Source: Ruminococcaceae bacterium UBA3710 (GTDB lineage Bacteria > Bacillota > Clostridia > Oscillospirales > Acutalibacteraceae). From it: a stretch of 11,181 bases of DNA. Shown in pieces: positions 1-6,111 of the stretch; the stretch's first letter is position 1, and every line of letters starts with the position of its first letter. Below the pieces are notes generated by a model. That model was not told where the DNA came from and made no database searches. It worked only from the letters and a program-made list of their open reading frames with translations. A program made the position numbers and the translations under genes. The stretch covers positions 1 through 11,181 of the forward strand of contig DFHZ01000063.1 of the NCBI GenBank assembly GCA_002371985.1, in the 5' to 3' direction.

Positions 1-41
1 GGGTATGAACCGCATGCTCTAGCCAACTGAGCTATACAGCC
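1..41 (-). tRNA. tRNA-Met (CAU), 5' half only, cut by the window edge
   Basis: Read on the minus strand this begins GGCTGTA (acceptor strand), then TAGCTCAGTTGGCTAGAGC (complete D arm), then a TGCGG anticodon 5' strand and loop TTCATAC, giving anticodon CAU. The variable loop, T arm and 3' end lie off the left edge. The TTCATAC loop and GGC start fit elongator tRNA-Met better than initiator tRNA, which normally starts with an unpaired C. A tRNA-Ile2, whose C34 is modified to lysidine, also has CAU and cannot be fully excluded without the 3' half. The 5' end at 41 is inferred from acceptor-stem length. Confidence 0.88.
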
Positions 42-46
42 AAATA

Positions 47-64
47 GCCGTATTGCCTTACGGC
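47..64 (-). other. Small hairpin in the 5' leader of the tRNA precursor
   Basis: A perfect 6-bp inverted repeat, GCCGTA/TACGGC, with a 6-nt loop lies between the tRNA promoter and the mature tRNA 5' end, leaving about five unpaired bases before the tRNA. In the primary transcript it would sit just upstream of the RNase P cleavage site. It has no U-tract, so it is not a terminator. Any function is inference; it may simply cap the leader. Confidence 0.4.
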
Positions 65-73
65 GACTTTGTT

Positions 74-102
74 ATTATAAATGCTTTTAACTCATTTGTC
101 AA
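74..102 (-). promoter_or_regulatory. Consensus sigma-A promoter for the tRNA
   Basis: On the minus strand TTGACA (102-97), a 17-bp spacer and TATAAT (79-74) match the vegetative sigma-A consensus at all 12 positions with ideal spacing. Transcription would start near 67, about 25 nt before the mature tRNA 5' end. Stable-RNA genes in Firmicutes commonly have such strong promoters. No other minus-strand gene lies between it and the tRNA, so the assignment is firm. Confidence 0.85.
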
Positions 103-148
103 GTATAATTTAAAAAAAGCAACTAATTTTTTTCTTTTGGAAAAAACA

Positions 149-179
149 AGAAAAATCCCCGATAAAAAATCGGGGATTT
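149..179 (-). terminator. Rho-independent terminator of the flavodiiron/rubredoxin operon
   Basis: An 11-bp perfect stem (153-163 with 169-179, AAATCCCCGAT/ATCGGGGATTT) has a 5-nt loop. On the minus strand it is followed by a T-rich run. It lies 15 nt past the rubredoxin stop codon and separates that operon from the tRNA promoter. Confidence 0.9.
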
Positions 180-194
180 AGTCTTAAAAAAGCA

Positions 195-350
195 TCAGGC
201 CTCTGAGAAAGAATCTTTGCCTACGCCACAAAGCGGACAAGTAAAATCATCCGGCAAATCGGCAAATTTAGTTCCGGGAGCAATTCCGTTTTCGGGGCTT
301 CCTAATTCTTCGTCGTACTCGAAGCCGCATACATCGCAAACATATTTCAT
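195..350 (-). CDS. Rubredoxin (51 aa)
   Basis: This small one-iron electron carrier holds an Fe(Cys)4 centre and acts in the cytoplasm of anaerobes, typically passing electrons to flavodiiron proteins or superoxide reductase/rubrerythrin. I translated it by hand; it is too short for most ORF cut-offs. It starts [15 protein letters not shown] and has both rubredoxin knuckles: C5-x2-C8-G and C38-P-L-C41-G, with the usual 29-residue spacing between them. Length (51 aa) is typical of the family (about 52-54). The start ATG is preceded by AAAGGA about 10 nt upstream, and the gene ends at TGA. It lies 30 nt downstream of the flavodiiron protein gene with no terminator between, so it is very likely cotranscribed and a candidate partner or alternative electron donor. 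No frameshift or missing ligand is visible. Confidence 0.95.
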   Translation of the reverse strand: MKYVCDVCGFEYDEELGSPENGIAPGTKFADLPDDFTCPLCGVGKDSFSEA

Positions 351-380
351 AGTTCTCGTTTCCTTTCTGAAAATTTATTT

Positions 381-2171
381 TTAACCGATTGGTTCAAAAT
401 CAGCAACACCGTGTTTACAAAGCGGACAAATGAAATCGTCCGGAAGTTCGTCGCCCTCGTAAACATAACCGCAAACCTTACAAACATAACCCTTTTTGCC
501 GTCTACCTGCGGTTTCGGTTTAACATTTTCCTGATAGTAGGTATATGTCATAGTTTCTTTATCGGACAAAACTCTTGCTTCTGTTACACTGCAAATAAAC
601 ATACCGTGCGTATCAAGGTCAACATAGTCTTCAACCTTTAATGACATAAATGAGTTGATATATCTTGGCAGGAAAGCAAGACCGTTATCGCTCTTTAAAT
701 AATCAAAGCCGTCGAATTTATCGGTATTTCTTCCGCTTTGGAAGCCAAATCTTTCAAATACGGAGAATGGGGCTTCTGTCGATAAACAGTTTACATTCAT
801 AACACCCGTTTGCTTTATAACATGGTGAGAATAATTTTCTTTATTTATGCAAACGGCAATACGGTTAGGAGAATTTGTTACCTGAGTAACGGTATTAACG
901 ATTAAACCGTTATCTCTTTTGCCGTCATTCGATGTTACAACATAAAGACCGTATCCGATATTGAATAATGCGGTTAGGTCATTCTTGTTTGCCGTTTCGT
1001 CGCTTTGAGCAATATAATCTTTTGAAAGTTCGTTTGCCAAAGCCTCAATCTGATTCATATTTTCGTCATTTAAAGCAGAAAGTATTCTGACATTATTTTC
1101 GGTATAAGTTATGTTTTTAAGCGGTTCTAACATACCCTTCATAACCTTTAATGCCATAGGAGCCCAACTGCCGTTTTCTATAAAACCGATAGTTTTATTT
1201 TTATATCCACGCTCTACAAGGTGGGTGATAAACTCACGCATAAACGGGAAAATCTCGGCATTATAGGTTGTAGTTGCCAAAACAATTCTCCCGTATCTGA
1301 ACGCGTCTTCAACGGCTTCTGCCATATCAACTCTTGCAAGGTCGTTGACTACAACTTTAGGGCAACCTTTAGCCTTTAATTTTTCGGCTAAAATATCAAC
1401 CGCCTTTTTGGTGTTGCCGTAAACAGAGGTATAGGCTATCATTATACCGTCGCTCTCAACACCGTACGAGGACCATATATTATATAAATTAAGATAGTAT
1501 CCTAAATTTTCGGTTAAAACGGGTCCGTGAAGCGGACAGATGGTAGCAATATCAAGAGAGGAAGCCTTTTTAAGCAGGGCTTGTACCTGTGCACCGTATT
1601 TACCGACAATACCGAAATAATATCTTCTCGCTTCACATGCCCAATCTTCTTCGACATCTAAAGCACCGAATTTACCGAAACCGTCGGCAGAGAACAATAC
1701 CTTGTCCTTTGAGTCATAGGTTACGATAACTTCCGGCCAATGCACCATAGGAGCAGTTACAAAAGTTAAAGTATGTTTGCCGAGTTCTAATGTATCGCCT
1801 TCGCCTACGACAATTCTTCTGTCCTCAAACTCGGTTCCGAAGAAGTTTTTCATCATGGCAAATGCCTTAGCAGACGAAACAACAATGGCATCCTTGTAGT
1901 TATCAAGGAAGTTTTGTATATTTGCCGAATGGTCGGGCTCCATATGTTGAACTACAAGATAATCAGGTTTTCTGCCGTCGAGTGCTTTATCAAGATTATC
2001 AAGCCATTCGTGGGTAAAGTTTTTGTCAACAGTATCCATAACGGCAATTTTTTTATCCATAATTAAATATGAGTTATATGCCATACCGTTAGGAACATCG
2101 TATTGACCTTCAAAAAGGTCGATTTTGTGGTCGTTTACTCCTATATAGAGTATATCGTTTGTGATTTTCAT
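381..2171 (-). CDS. Multidomain flavodiiron protein (FprA core + flavin reductase + rubredoxin)
   Basis: Flavodiiron proteins reduce O2 to water and/or NO to N2O in the cytoplasm and protect anaerobes. Domains seen in order: metallo-beta-lactamase-like diiron domain (about 1-240) with the full ligand set H76-x-E78-x-D80-H81, H144, D163 and H215; flavodoxin-like FMN domain (about 243-385) with phosphate loop TSVYGNT at 248-254; flavin-reductase-like split barrel (about 398-545); and a C-terminal rubredoxin domain (561-594) with C564-x2-C567 and C582-x2-C585. Only 14 residues separate the two Cys pairs, so it is a short-spaced rubredoxin. At 596 aa it is far longer than the two-domain core (about 400). 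The flavin-reductase plus rubredoxin tail has the architecture of Moorella Hrb, the NADH-dependent donor of FprA, so the chain may accept NAD(P)H electrons directly (inference). The start has GGAG 5 nt upstream. Whether O2 or NO is preferred cannot be read from sequence. Confidence 0.95.
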   Translation of the reverse strand: MKITNDILYIGVNDHKIDLFEGQYDVPNGMAYNSYLIMDKKIAVMDTVDKNFTHEWLDNLDKALDGRKPDYLVVQHMEPDHSANIQNFLDNYKDAIVVSSAKAFAMMKNFFGTEFEDRRIVVGEGDTLELGKHTLTFVTAPMVHWPEVIVTYDSKDKVLFSADGFGKFGALDVEEDWACEARRYYFGIVGKYGAQVQALLKKASSLDIATICPLHGPVLTENLGYYLNLYNIWSSYGVESDGIMIAYTSVYGNTKKAVDILAEKLKAKGCPKVVVNDLARVDMAEAVEDAFRYGRIVLATTTYNAEIFPFMREFITHLVERGYKNKTIGFIENGSWAPMALKVMKGMLEPLKNITYTENNVRILSALNDENMNQIEALANELSKDYIAQSDETANKNDLTALFNIGYGLYVVTSNDGKRDNGLIVNTVTQVTNSPNRIAVCINKENYSHHVIKQTGVMNVNCLSTEAPFSVFERFGFQSGRNTDKFDGFDYLKSDNGLAFLPRYINSFMSLKVEDYVDLDTHGMFICSVTEARVLSDKETMTYTYYQENVKPKPQVDGKKGYVCKVCGYVYEGDELPDDFICPLCKHGVADFEPIG

Positions 2172-2190
2172 AAAAACTCCTTTTAAAAAC

Positions 2191-2203
2191 AGGAAATATT
2201 CCT
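2191..2203. repeat. Short palindrome in the flavodiiron leader
   Basis: AGGAA-ATA-TTCCT is a perfect 5-bp inverted repeat between the predicted transcription start (about 2213) and the ribosome binding site of the flavodiiron gene. It is placed where a repressor operator could act, but it is short, AT-rich and matches no operator I can name. It could be chance. Confidence 0.25.
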
Positions 2204-2219
2204 ATTATTTTCTCTCAAA

Positions 2220-2248
2220 ATAATAACATAGTTTAAAAATATAGTCAA
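2220..2248 (-). promoter_or_regulatory. Sigma-A promoter of the flavodiiron/rubredoxin operon
   Basis: On the minus strand TTGACT (2248-2243), a 17-bp spacer and TATTAT (2225-2220) each differ from the sigma-A consensus by one base. Predicted start is near 2213, giving a leader of about 40 nt with the ribosome binding site AAAAGGAG at its end. I find no clear PerR- or Rex-type operator, so oxygen-responsive control is not shown by the sequence. Confidence 0.7.
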
Positions 2249-2293
2249 GATTAAAAAAGCATATTTTCCATAACAAACAATTTAATGTATATA

Positions 2294-2322
2294 TTGAATG
2301 GTTGCTGAATATTATTTAATAA
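2294..2322 (+). promoter_or_regulatory. Possible sigma-A-type promoter of the SipL-like gene
   Basis: TTGAAT (2294-2299), a 17-bp spacer and TAATAA (2317-2322) make a moderate vegetative-type promoter just upstream of the spore-protein gene. The surrounding DNA is very AT-rich, so chance matches are likely. In C. difficile sipL is expressed in the mother cell under sporulation control, but I see no convincing paired SigE or SigK element here. Confidence 0.4.
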
Positions 2323-2334
2323 CAAAATAATATT
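2308..2334. repeat. 10-bp inverted repeat overlapping the -10 and ending just before the RBS
   Basis: AATATTATTT (2308-2317) and AAATAATATT (2325-2334) are exact reverse complements with a 7-nt loop. The repeat overlaps the putative -10 and ends 2 nt before GGAGAGG (2337-2343), the ribosome binding site of the SipL-like gene. It could be an operator or a weak RNA hairpin next to the Shine-Dalgarno. All pairs are A-T, so the RNA fold would be weak. Confidence 0.4.
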
Positions 2335-2348
2335 TTGGAGAGGACTTT

Positions 2349-3866
2349 ATGGAGCAGAATATACTTAAAACAGGTGTAATAACCAATAAAACAGTCTATT
2401 GTGATTCGGTTGAGCAAAGTGTAGATACAGACTTTTCATTGCCTGATTACTGCAATGATATTGCAAGAATACTAAAGTGCAAGGCGGTGCCGAGGGTATC
2501 GCTTAAAACAGTATCGGGCAAGACGGTTACGATTGACGGAACGGTCAATATAACAGTATTTTACAGCGATGAAGACGGAAGAATAAATTCTTATAATCAG
2601 ACCTATCCGTTTGAAAAAACAAAGGAAACCGATTCAGACCTTGACGATGCAAATGTAAAAGTTACGGCAAAATGTGAATATATGAATTGCAGAGCCGTTA
2701 CGAGCAGAAAAATAGATATTCATGGGGCTATCGGTATAAAGATTTGTGCAAAAAAGAAGAACGAAACCGAAATTATTTCCGATATAGACGACTGCCGTAT
2801 AGAAACACTCAGAGGAACGGCACCTCAGACATCGCCTACGGGGTATGCGGAAAAATATTTGATAATAGAAGAAGATGTAGAACTGTCGTCCGAGAAAGAC
2901 GGAGAAAAAATTTTCTGCTACGATGCAGTGTCAACAGTTAAAGAAGCGAAGATAATCAACGGAAAAGTTTTAATAAAAGGCGAAATGGACTTAAAACTGA
3001 AATATTTAAGCGATGAAAAGATAAAGAGTTTTAATACATCTATACCGTTCAGTCAGGTTTTGGATATTGAAACCGCGGGAGAGGGTTGCGAGGTATCTGC
3101 AAAATCGGAAGTGGGTTTTGTAGAAGTAACTCCGAGAACGGACTCTTCGGGTAATTTTAATATTGTTTCGGTCAATGCAAAGGTTTTGGTTAGTGCAAAA
3201 ACATATTGCAACAATGATATTCCCGTAATTCTTGATGCATATTCGAGAAAGAATTTGTGCGAAATTGAAAAGGAGAATATTAAATTCAGCCGACTTGTAA
3301 AAAACATAAACGAAACATTTAATTGCAAAAAAAATATAAGCGTAGATTCGGGCAGTATTTCGTCTGTGCTTGATAATTGGTGCGATGTAAAAATCGGCGA
3401 AAGCGGTTTTGACGGCAATTATATGTTTATAAACGGAAGCGTTACGGTATCGTTTATAATCGAAGATTCCGACGGTGTAGCATCATATTTTGAAAAGCCT
3501 ATTGAATTTACCTACAAATACCCGATAGAGGGCGAAGATTTAAGATGCGAACCCGAAATAACAATTTCTTCGTGCAGTTATACGATAATTTCTACCGATT
3601 CTATCGAGGTGAGGGTAGACCTTAATATAAAAGGAGCAATTTATAAAGACTGCGAAATGTCGATAATTACCGAAATATCTTCGGGGGAAGAAACAAACGA
3701 TAGAGGTCAAAATTCCGCTATGATAGTTTATTTTGCTTCGGAAAATGAAAACCTATGGGATATTGCAAAAAAATACCTTGCGTCAATATCCGAAATAAAG
3801 ACAATAAACGGCATAAGCGACGAAACTTTTAAAGAAGAAAAAACAATACTCATTCCGCTTTCTTAA
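2349..3866 (+). CDS. SipL-like spore-coat morphogenesis protein (DUF3794 repeats + C-terminal LysM)
   Basis: This 505-aa protein has no signal peptide or membrane segment. Roughly 1-450 is made of beta-rich DUF3794-type repeats. The best-resolved units lie near residues 25-115 (with the family-type stretch DFSLPDYCNDIARILKC at 28-44), 175-255 and 345-430, each with a GxVxV-like strand. The C-terminus (457-505) is a LysM-like module: VYFASENENLWDIAKKY, then an NGIS turn and a terminal ILIPLS strand. DUF3794 plus one LysM is the architecture of C. difficile SipL, which binds the coat ATPase SpoIVA through its LysM and anchors the coat around the forespore. That role is therefore likely but inferred from architecture. 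The start is supported by GGAGAGG six bases upstream. It is flanked by a divergent operon and its own terminator, so it is probably monocistronic. DUF3794 paralogues of unknown role also exist, so I withhold a gene symbol. Confidence 0.85.
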   Translation: MEQNILKTGVITNKTVYCDSVEQSVDTDFSLPDYCNDIARILKCKAVPRVSLKTVSGKTVTIDGTVNITVFYSDEDGRINSYNQTYPFEKTKETDSDLDDANVKVTAKCEYMNCRAVTSRKIDIHGAIGIKICAKKKNETEIISDIDDCRIETLRGTAPQTSPTGYAEKYLIIEEDVELSSEKDGEKIFCYDAVSTVKEAKIINGKVLIKGEMDLKLKYLSDEKIKSFNTSIPFSQVLDIETAGEGCEVSAKSEVGFVEVTPRTDSSGNFNIVSVNAKVLVSAKTYCNNDIPVILDAYSRKNLCEIEKENIKFSRLVKNINETFNCKKNISVDSGSISSVLDNWCDVKIGESGFDGNYMFINGSVTVSFIIEDSDGVASYFEKPIEFTYKYPIEGEDLRCEPEITISSCSYTIISTDSIEVRVDLNIKGAIYKDCEMSIITEISSGEETNDRGQNSAMIVYFASENENLWDIAKKYLASISEIKTINGISDETFKEEKTILIPLS

Positions 3867-3872
3867 AATTTT

Positions 3873-3915
3873 ACCGTATATTGTGTACTATGGTACACAA
3901 ATATACGGTTTTTTT
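3873..3915 (+). terminator. Rho-independent terminator after the SipL-like gene
   Basis: Arms 3873-3888 and 3893-3909 form a 16-bp stem (ACCGTATATTGTGTAC with its complement) with one bulged A at 3900/3901 and a TATG loop. Seven T follow. It starts 7 nt after the stop codon and ends immediately before the nrdR promoter, so nrdR starts a new transcription unit. Confidence 0.9.
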
Positions 3916-3916
3916 C

Positions 3917-3945
3917 TTGTAATTTACAATATGTTGTGTTATACT
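3917..3945 (+). promoter_or_regulatory. Promoter of the nrdR-gltX-glnS-nif3 operon
   Basis: TTGTAA (3917-3922), a 17-bp spacer and TATACT (3940-3945) give a good sigma-A promoter directly downstream of the previous terminator. Transcription would start near 3952. The leader is under 30 nt and carries the ribosome binding site AGGTGG (3965-3970), 9 nt before the nrdR ATG. Confidence 0.7.
3924..3939 (+). promoter_or_regulatory. NrdR-box-like operator inside the nrdR promoter
   Basis: TTACAATATGTTGTGT agrees at 13 of 16 positions with the NrdR-box consensus as I remember it (acaCwAtATaTwGtgt). The right half matches fully. It occupies 16 of the 17 spacer bases between -35 and -10, where bound NrdR would block RNA polymerase. 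Known NrdR sites usually come as two boxes about three helical turns apart; I see no second strong box at that distance. Function is inferred. Confidence 0.55.
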
Positions 3946-3979
3946 GTACTAAATATATAAGGATAGGTGGTAAAATATA

Positions 3980-4438
3980 ATGAAATGTCCGTATTGTTCA
4001 TACGAAGAGAGTAAAGTTATTGATTCAAGACCTACCGATGAGGGAGAAAAAATCAGACGCAGGAGAGAGTGTCTTAAATGCGGAAAGCGTTTTACAACTT
4101 ATGAAATGATAGAAAATATGCCGATTATTGTAATCAAGAGGGACCGTTCGAGAGAAACATTCGTAAGGGAAAAACTTATGAACGGAATGCTTCGTGCTTG
4201 TGAAAAAAGACCTGTTTCTATCGAGATGCTCGAAAAAGCGATTGACGATATAGAAACATCTATTCAAAACTCGCTTGACAGGGAAGTAACAAGCGAAAAA
4301 ATCGGCGAACTTGCTATGCAAAAACTAAGGGAAATTGACGAGGTTGCTTATGTAAGATTTGCTTCGGTTTACAGGCAGTTTAAGGATATAAGCACCTTTA
4401 TGGACGAATTAACAAAACTTATAAATAAAAGCAAATAA
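3980..4438 (+). CDS. nrdR: Transcriptional repressor NrdR
   Basis: NrdR senses ATP/dATP and represses ribonucleotide reductase genes by binding paired NrdR boxes. The 152-aa length is standard. The N-terminal zinc ribbon has C3-x2-C6 and C31-x2-C34, with the family-typical basic stretch [19 protein letters not shown] at 24-42. An ATP-cone domain follows at about 49-139, starting PIIVIKRD and ending with the conserved [13 protein letters not shown] segment. The ATG is supported by AGGTGG 9 nt upstream. It is first in an apparent four-gene operon with gltX 14 nt downstream. The NrdR-box-like palindrome in its promoter suggests autoregulation. No ribonucleotide reductase gene is present in the window, so its main targets lie elsewhere. 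Confidence 0.97.
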   Translation: MKCPYCSYEESKVIDSRPTDEGEKIRRRRECLKCGKRFTTYEMIENMPIIVIKRDRSRETFVREKLMNGMLRACEKRPVSIEMLEKAIDDIETSIQNSLDREVTSEKIGELAMQKLREIDEVAYVRFASVYRQFKDISTFMDELTKLINKSK

Positions 4439-4452
4439 ACGGAGAAATTTTA

Positions 4453-6108
4453 ATGAACGAGAATGAAAAATTAGCGGAACTGCTATTGCCTAATATAGAT
4501 AAAACACCCGAATATTATGAAAATTTGTATAAAGACAGAAATTTACCTGAGGGCTCAAGGGTTACAAGGGTTGCTCCAAGCCCGACGGGATACCTTCATT
4601 TAGGAACACTTTTCACAGCCCTTGTAAACAGAATAGCAGCAACTACCTCAAAAGGTGTTTTTTTTACAAGAATTGAGGACACGGATAAGAAAAGAGAGGT
4701 AGAGGGCGGAATTGAAAATATAATTGACGGGCTTAACCGTTTTGGTATTACGATAGACGAAGGTTTTATAAGCGGTACCAAGGAAGAGGGCAATTACGGT
4801 CCCTACCAGCAGTCTAAACGAGCCGAAATATATCAGACCTATGTAAAAGACCTCATAAAAAAAGGTCTTGCATATCCTTGCTTTTGTACTGCCGAAGAAT
4901 TAGAGGCAGCAAGAAAAGTTCAGGAAGCGAATAAAATAAGAACAGGTTACCACGGTGAATATGCAAAACACAGAAATATAACATTTGATGAGGCAAAAGC
5001 ACTTGTAGACGAGGGAAAACCTTTTGTCATAAGACTTAAATCTCAAGGCAGTGAAGAAAATAAGATTGTCTTTGAAGATATGATAAAGGGAAAAATAGAA
5101 ATGCCCGAGAATGACGAAGATTTTGTGCTTTTGAAATCTGACGGTATTCCTACATATCATTTTGCTCATGCGGTAGATGACCACCTTATGCATACAACCC
5201 ATGTTATGCGTGGGGACGAATGGATTTCCTCAACTCCAAAGCATATCGAGTTGTTTAAACTTTTAGGTTTCAAAGTTCCGAAATATGCTCATATTTCTCC
5301 GATTATGAAACTTGATGACGGAGGAAAAAGAAAAATCTCAAAAAGAAAAGACCCCGAAGCGGCAGTTCATTTCTTTATCGAGCAGGGATATGAGGCAATA
5401 AGTGTTATTGAATATCTTATGACAATCGCCGCATCTGACTTTGAAGATTGGCGTAGAGCAAACCCGGACGAAGATTATAGAAATTTCAAATTCAATTTCA
5501 AGAAAATGAGTGTTTCGGGAGCACTTTTCGACCAGAATAAACTTAACGATATAAGCAAAATTAAGATTTCAAAAATGAATTCAAATGAAGTTTATGATAA
5601 AGTAGTCGCCTGGGCGAAAGAGTTCAGTCCCGATTTTTATAAGATACTGACCGAAAACCCCGAGTATTCAAAATCGGTTTTTGCAATCGACAGGGACGGT
5701 GCTCAAAAACCCCGTAAAGATATTGCAAAGTGGAACGAGGTTGAAGACTTTTATTCGTATATGTTCGGTGAATTGTTTACCCCGTCTTTTGAGTTGCCCG
5801 AAAACATTTCAAAAGAAGATGCCAAACAGTTTCTCCAAAACTATATTTCCGTTTATGACGAAAACGACGACCGTCAGGAATGGTTTAATAAAATCAAGGA
5901 GATTGCTCCGAAACTCGGCTTTGCGGCTGATACCAAGGAATATAAGGCAAACCCCGAAAACTTTAAGGGCAGTGCCGGAGATTTAAGTACAATTCTTCGC
6001 CTTAGTGTAACAGGCAGAAGGAATACACCCGACCTTTGCAGTATAATGCAGGTTTTGGGTAAGAGCGAATGTATAAAGAGAATAGAAAATACTATAGAGG
6101 TTTTGTAA
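4453..6108 (+). CDS. gltX: Glutamyl-tRNA synthetase
   Basis: This class I aminoacyl-tRNA synthetase charges tRNA-Glu with glutamate using ATP, in the cytoplasm. The 551 aa are somewhat long compared with the usual 470-500, partly from about 35 residues before the catalytic core. The Rossmann fold opens with RVAPSPTGYLHLGT (37-52), whose HLGT is the HIGH-type motif. The KMSKS-type motif is KISKR at 294-298. The MRGDEWISSTPKH stretch (252-264) is typical of the family. The C-terminal part (about 370-551) is the helical anticodon-binding region. C143 and C145 match the first half of the zinc site of E. coli GluRS, but the later Cys is not seen (GYHGEY at 165-170), so zinc is probably not bound. 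GGAG lies about 9 nt before the ATG. It lies between nrdR and glnS. Since glnS is present, this enzyme need only charge tRNA-Glu, though its specificity cannot be read here. Confidence 0.96.
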   Translation: MNENEKLAELLLPNIDKTPEYYENLYKDRNLPEGSRVTRVAPSPTGYLHLGTLFTALVNRIAATTSKGVFFTRIEDTDKKREVEGGIENIIDGLNRFGITIDEGFISGTKEEGNYGPYQQSKRAEIYQTYVKDLIKKGLAYPCFCTAEELEAARKVQEANKIRTGYHGEYAKHRNITFDEAKALVDEGKPFVIRLKSQGSEENKIVFEDMIKGKIEMPENDEDFVLLKSDGIPTYHFAHAVDDHLMHTTHVMRGDEWISSTPKHIELFKLLGFKVPKYAHISPIMKLDDGGKRKISKRKDPEAAVHFFIEQGYEAISVIEYLMTIAASDFEDWRRANPDEDYRNFKFNFKKMSVSGALFDQNKLNDISKIKISKMNSNEVYDKVVAWAKEFSPDFYKILTENPEYSKSVFAIDRDGAQKPRKDIAKWNEVEDFYSYMFGELFTPSFELPENISKEDAKQFLQNYISVYDENDDRQEWFNKIKEIAPKLGFAADTKEYKANPENFKGSAGDLSTILRLSVTGRRNTPDLCSIMQVLGKSECIKRIENTIEVL

Positions 6109-6111
6109 AGA

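Noticed and set aside
2259..2294. GCATATTT at 2259-2266 looks like a SigE -35 element upstream of the SipL-like gene, as expected for a mother-cell gene.
   Set aside because: No acceptable -10 (CATACAAT-like) is found 13-15 bp downstream, so I did not call a SigE promoter.
3053..3418. Minus-strand 121-residue frame opposite the SipL-like gene.
   Set aside because: Antisense shadow of a real gene; low-complexity Phe/Leu/Ser content and no supporting start signal.
3893..3910. The right arm of the SipL-gene terminator as a second NrdR box about 30 bp from the box at 3924.
   Set aside because: Aligned without gaps it matches only about 9 of 16 consensus positions; the bulged A breaks the half-site register.
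5681..5986. Plus-strand reading frame inside gltX coding 101 residues.
   Set aside because: It lies in an alternative frame wholly within a well-conserved synthetase gene, has no ribosome binding site and no recognisable domain.
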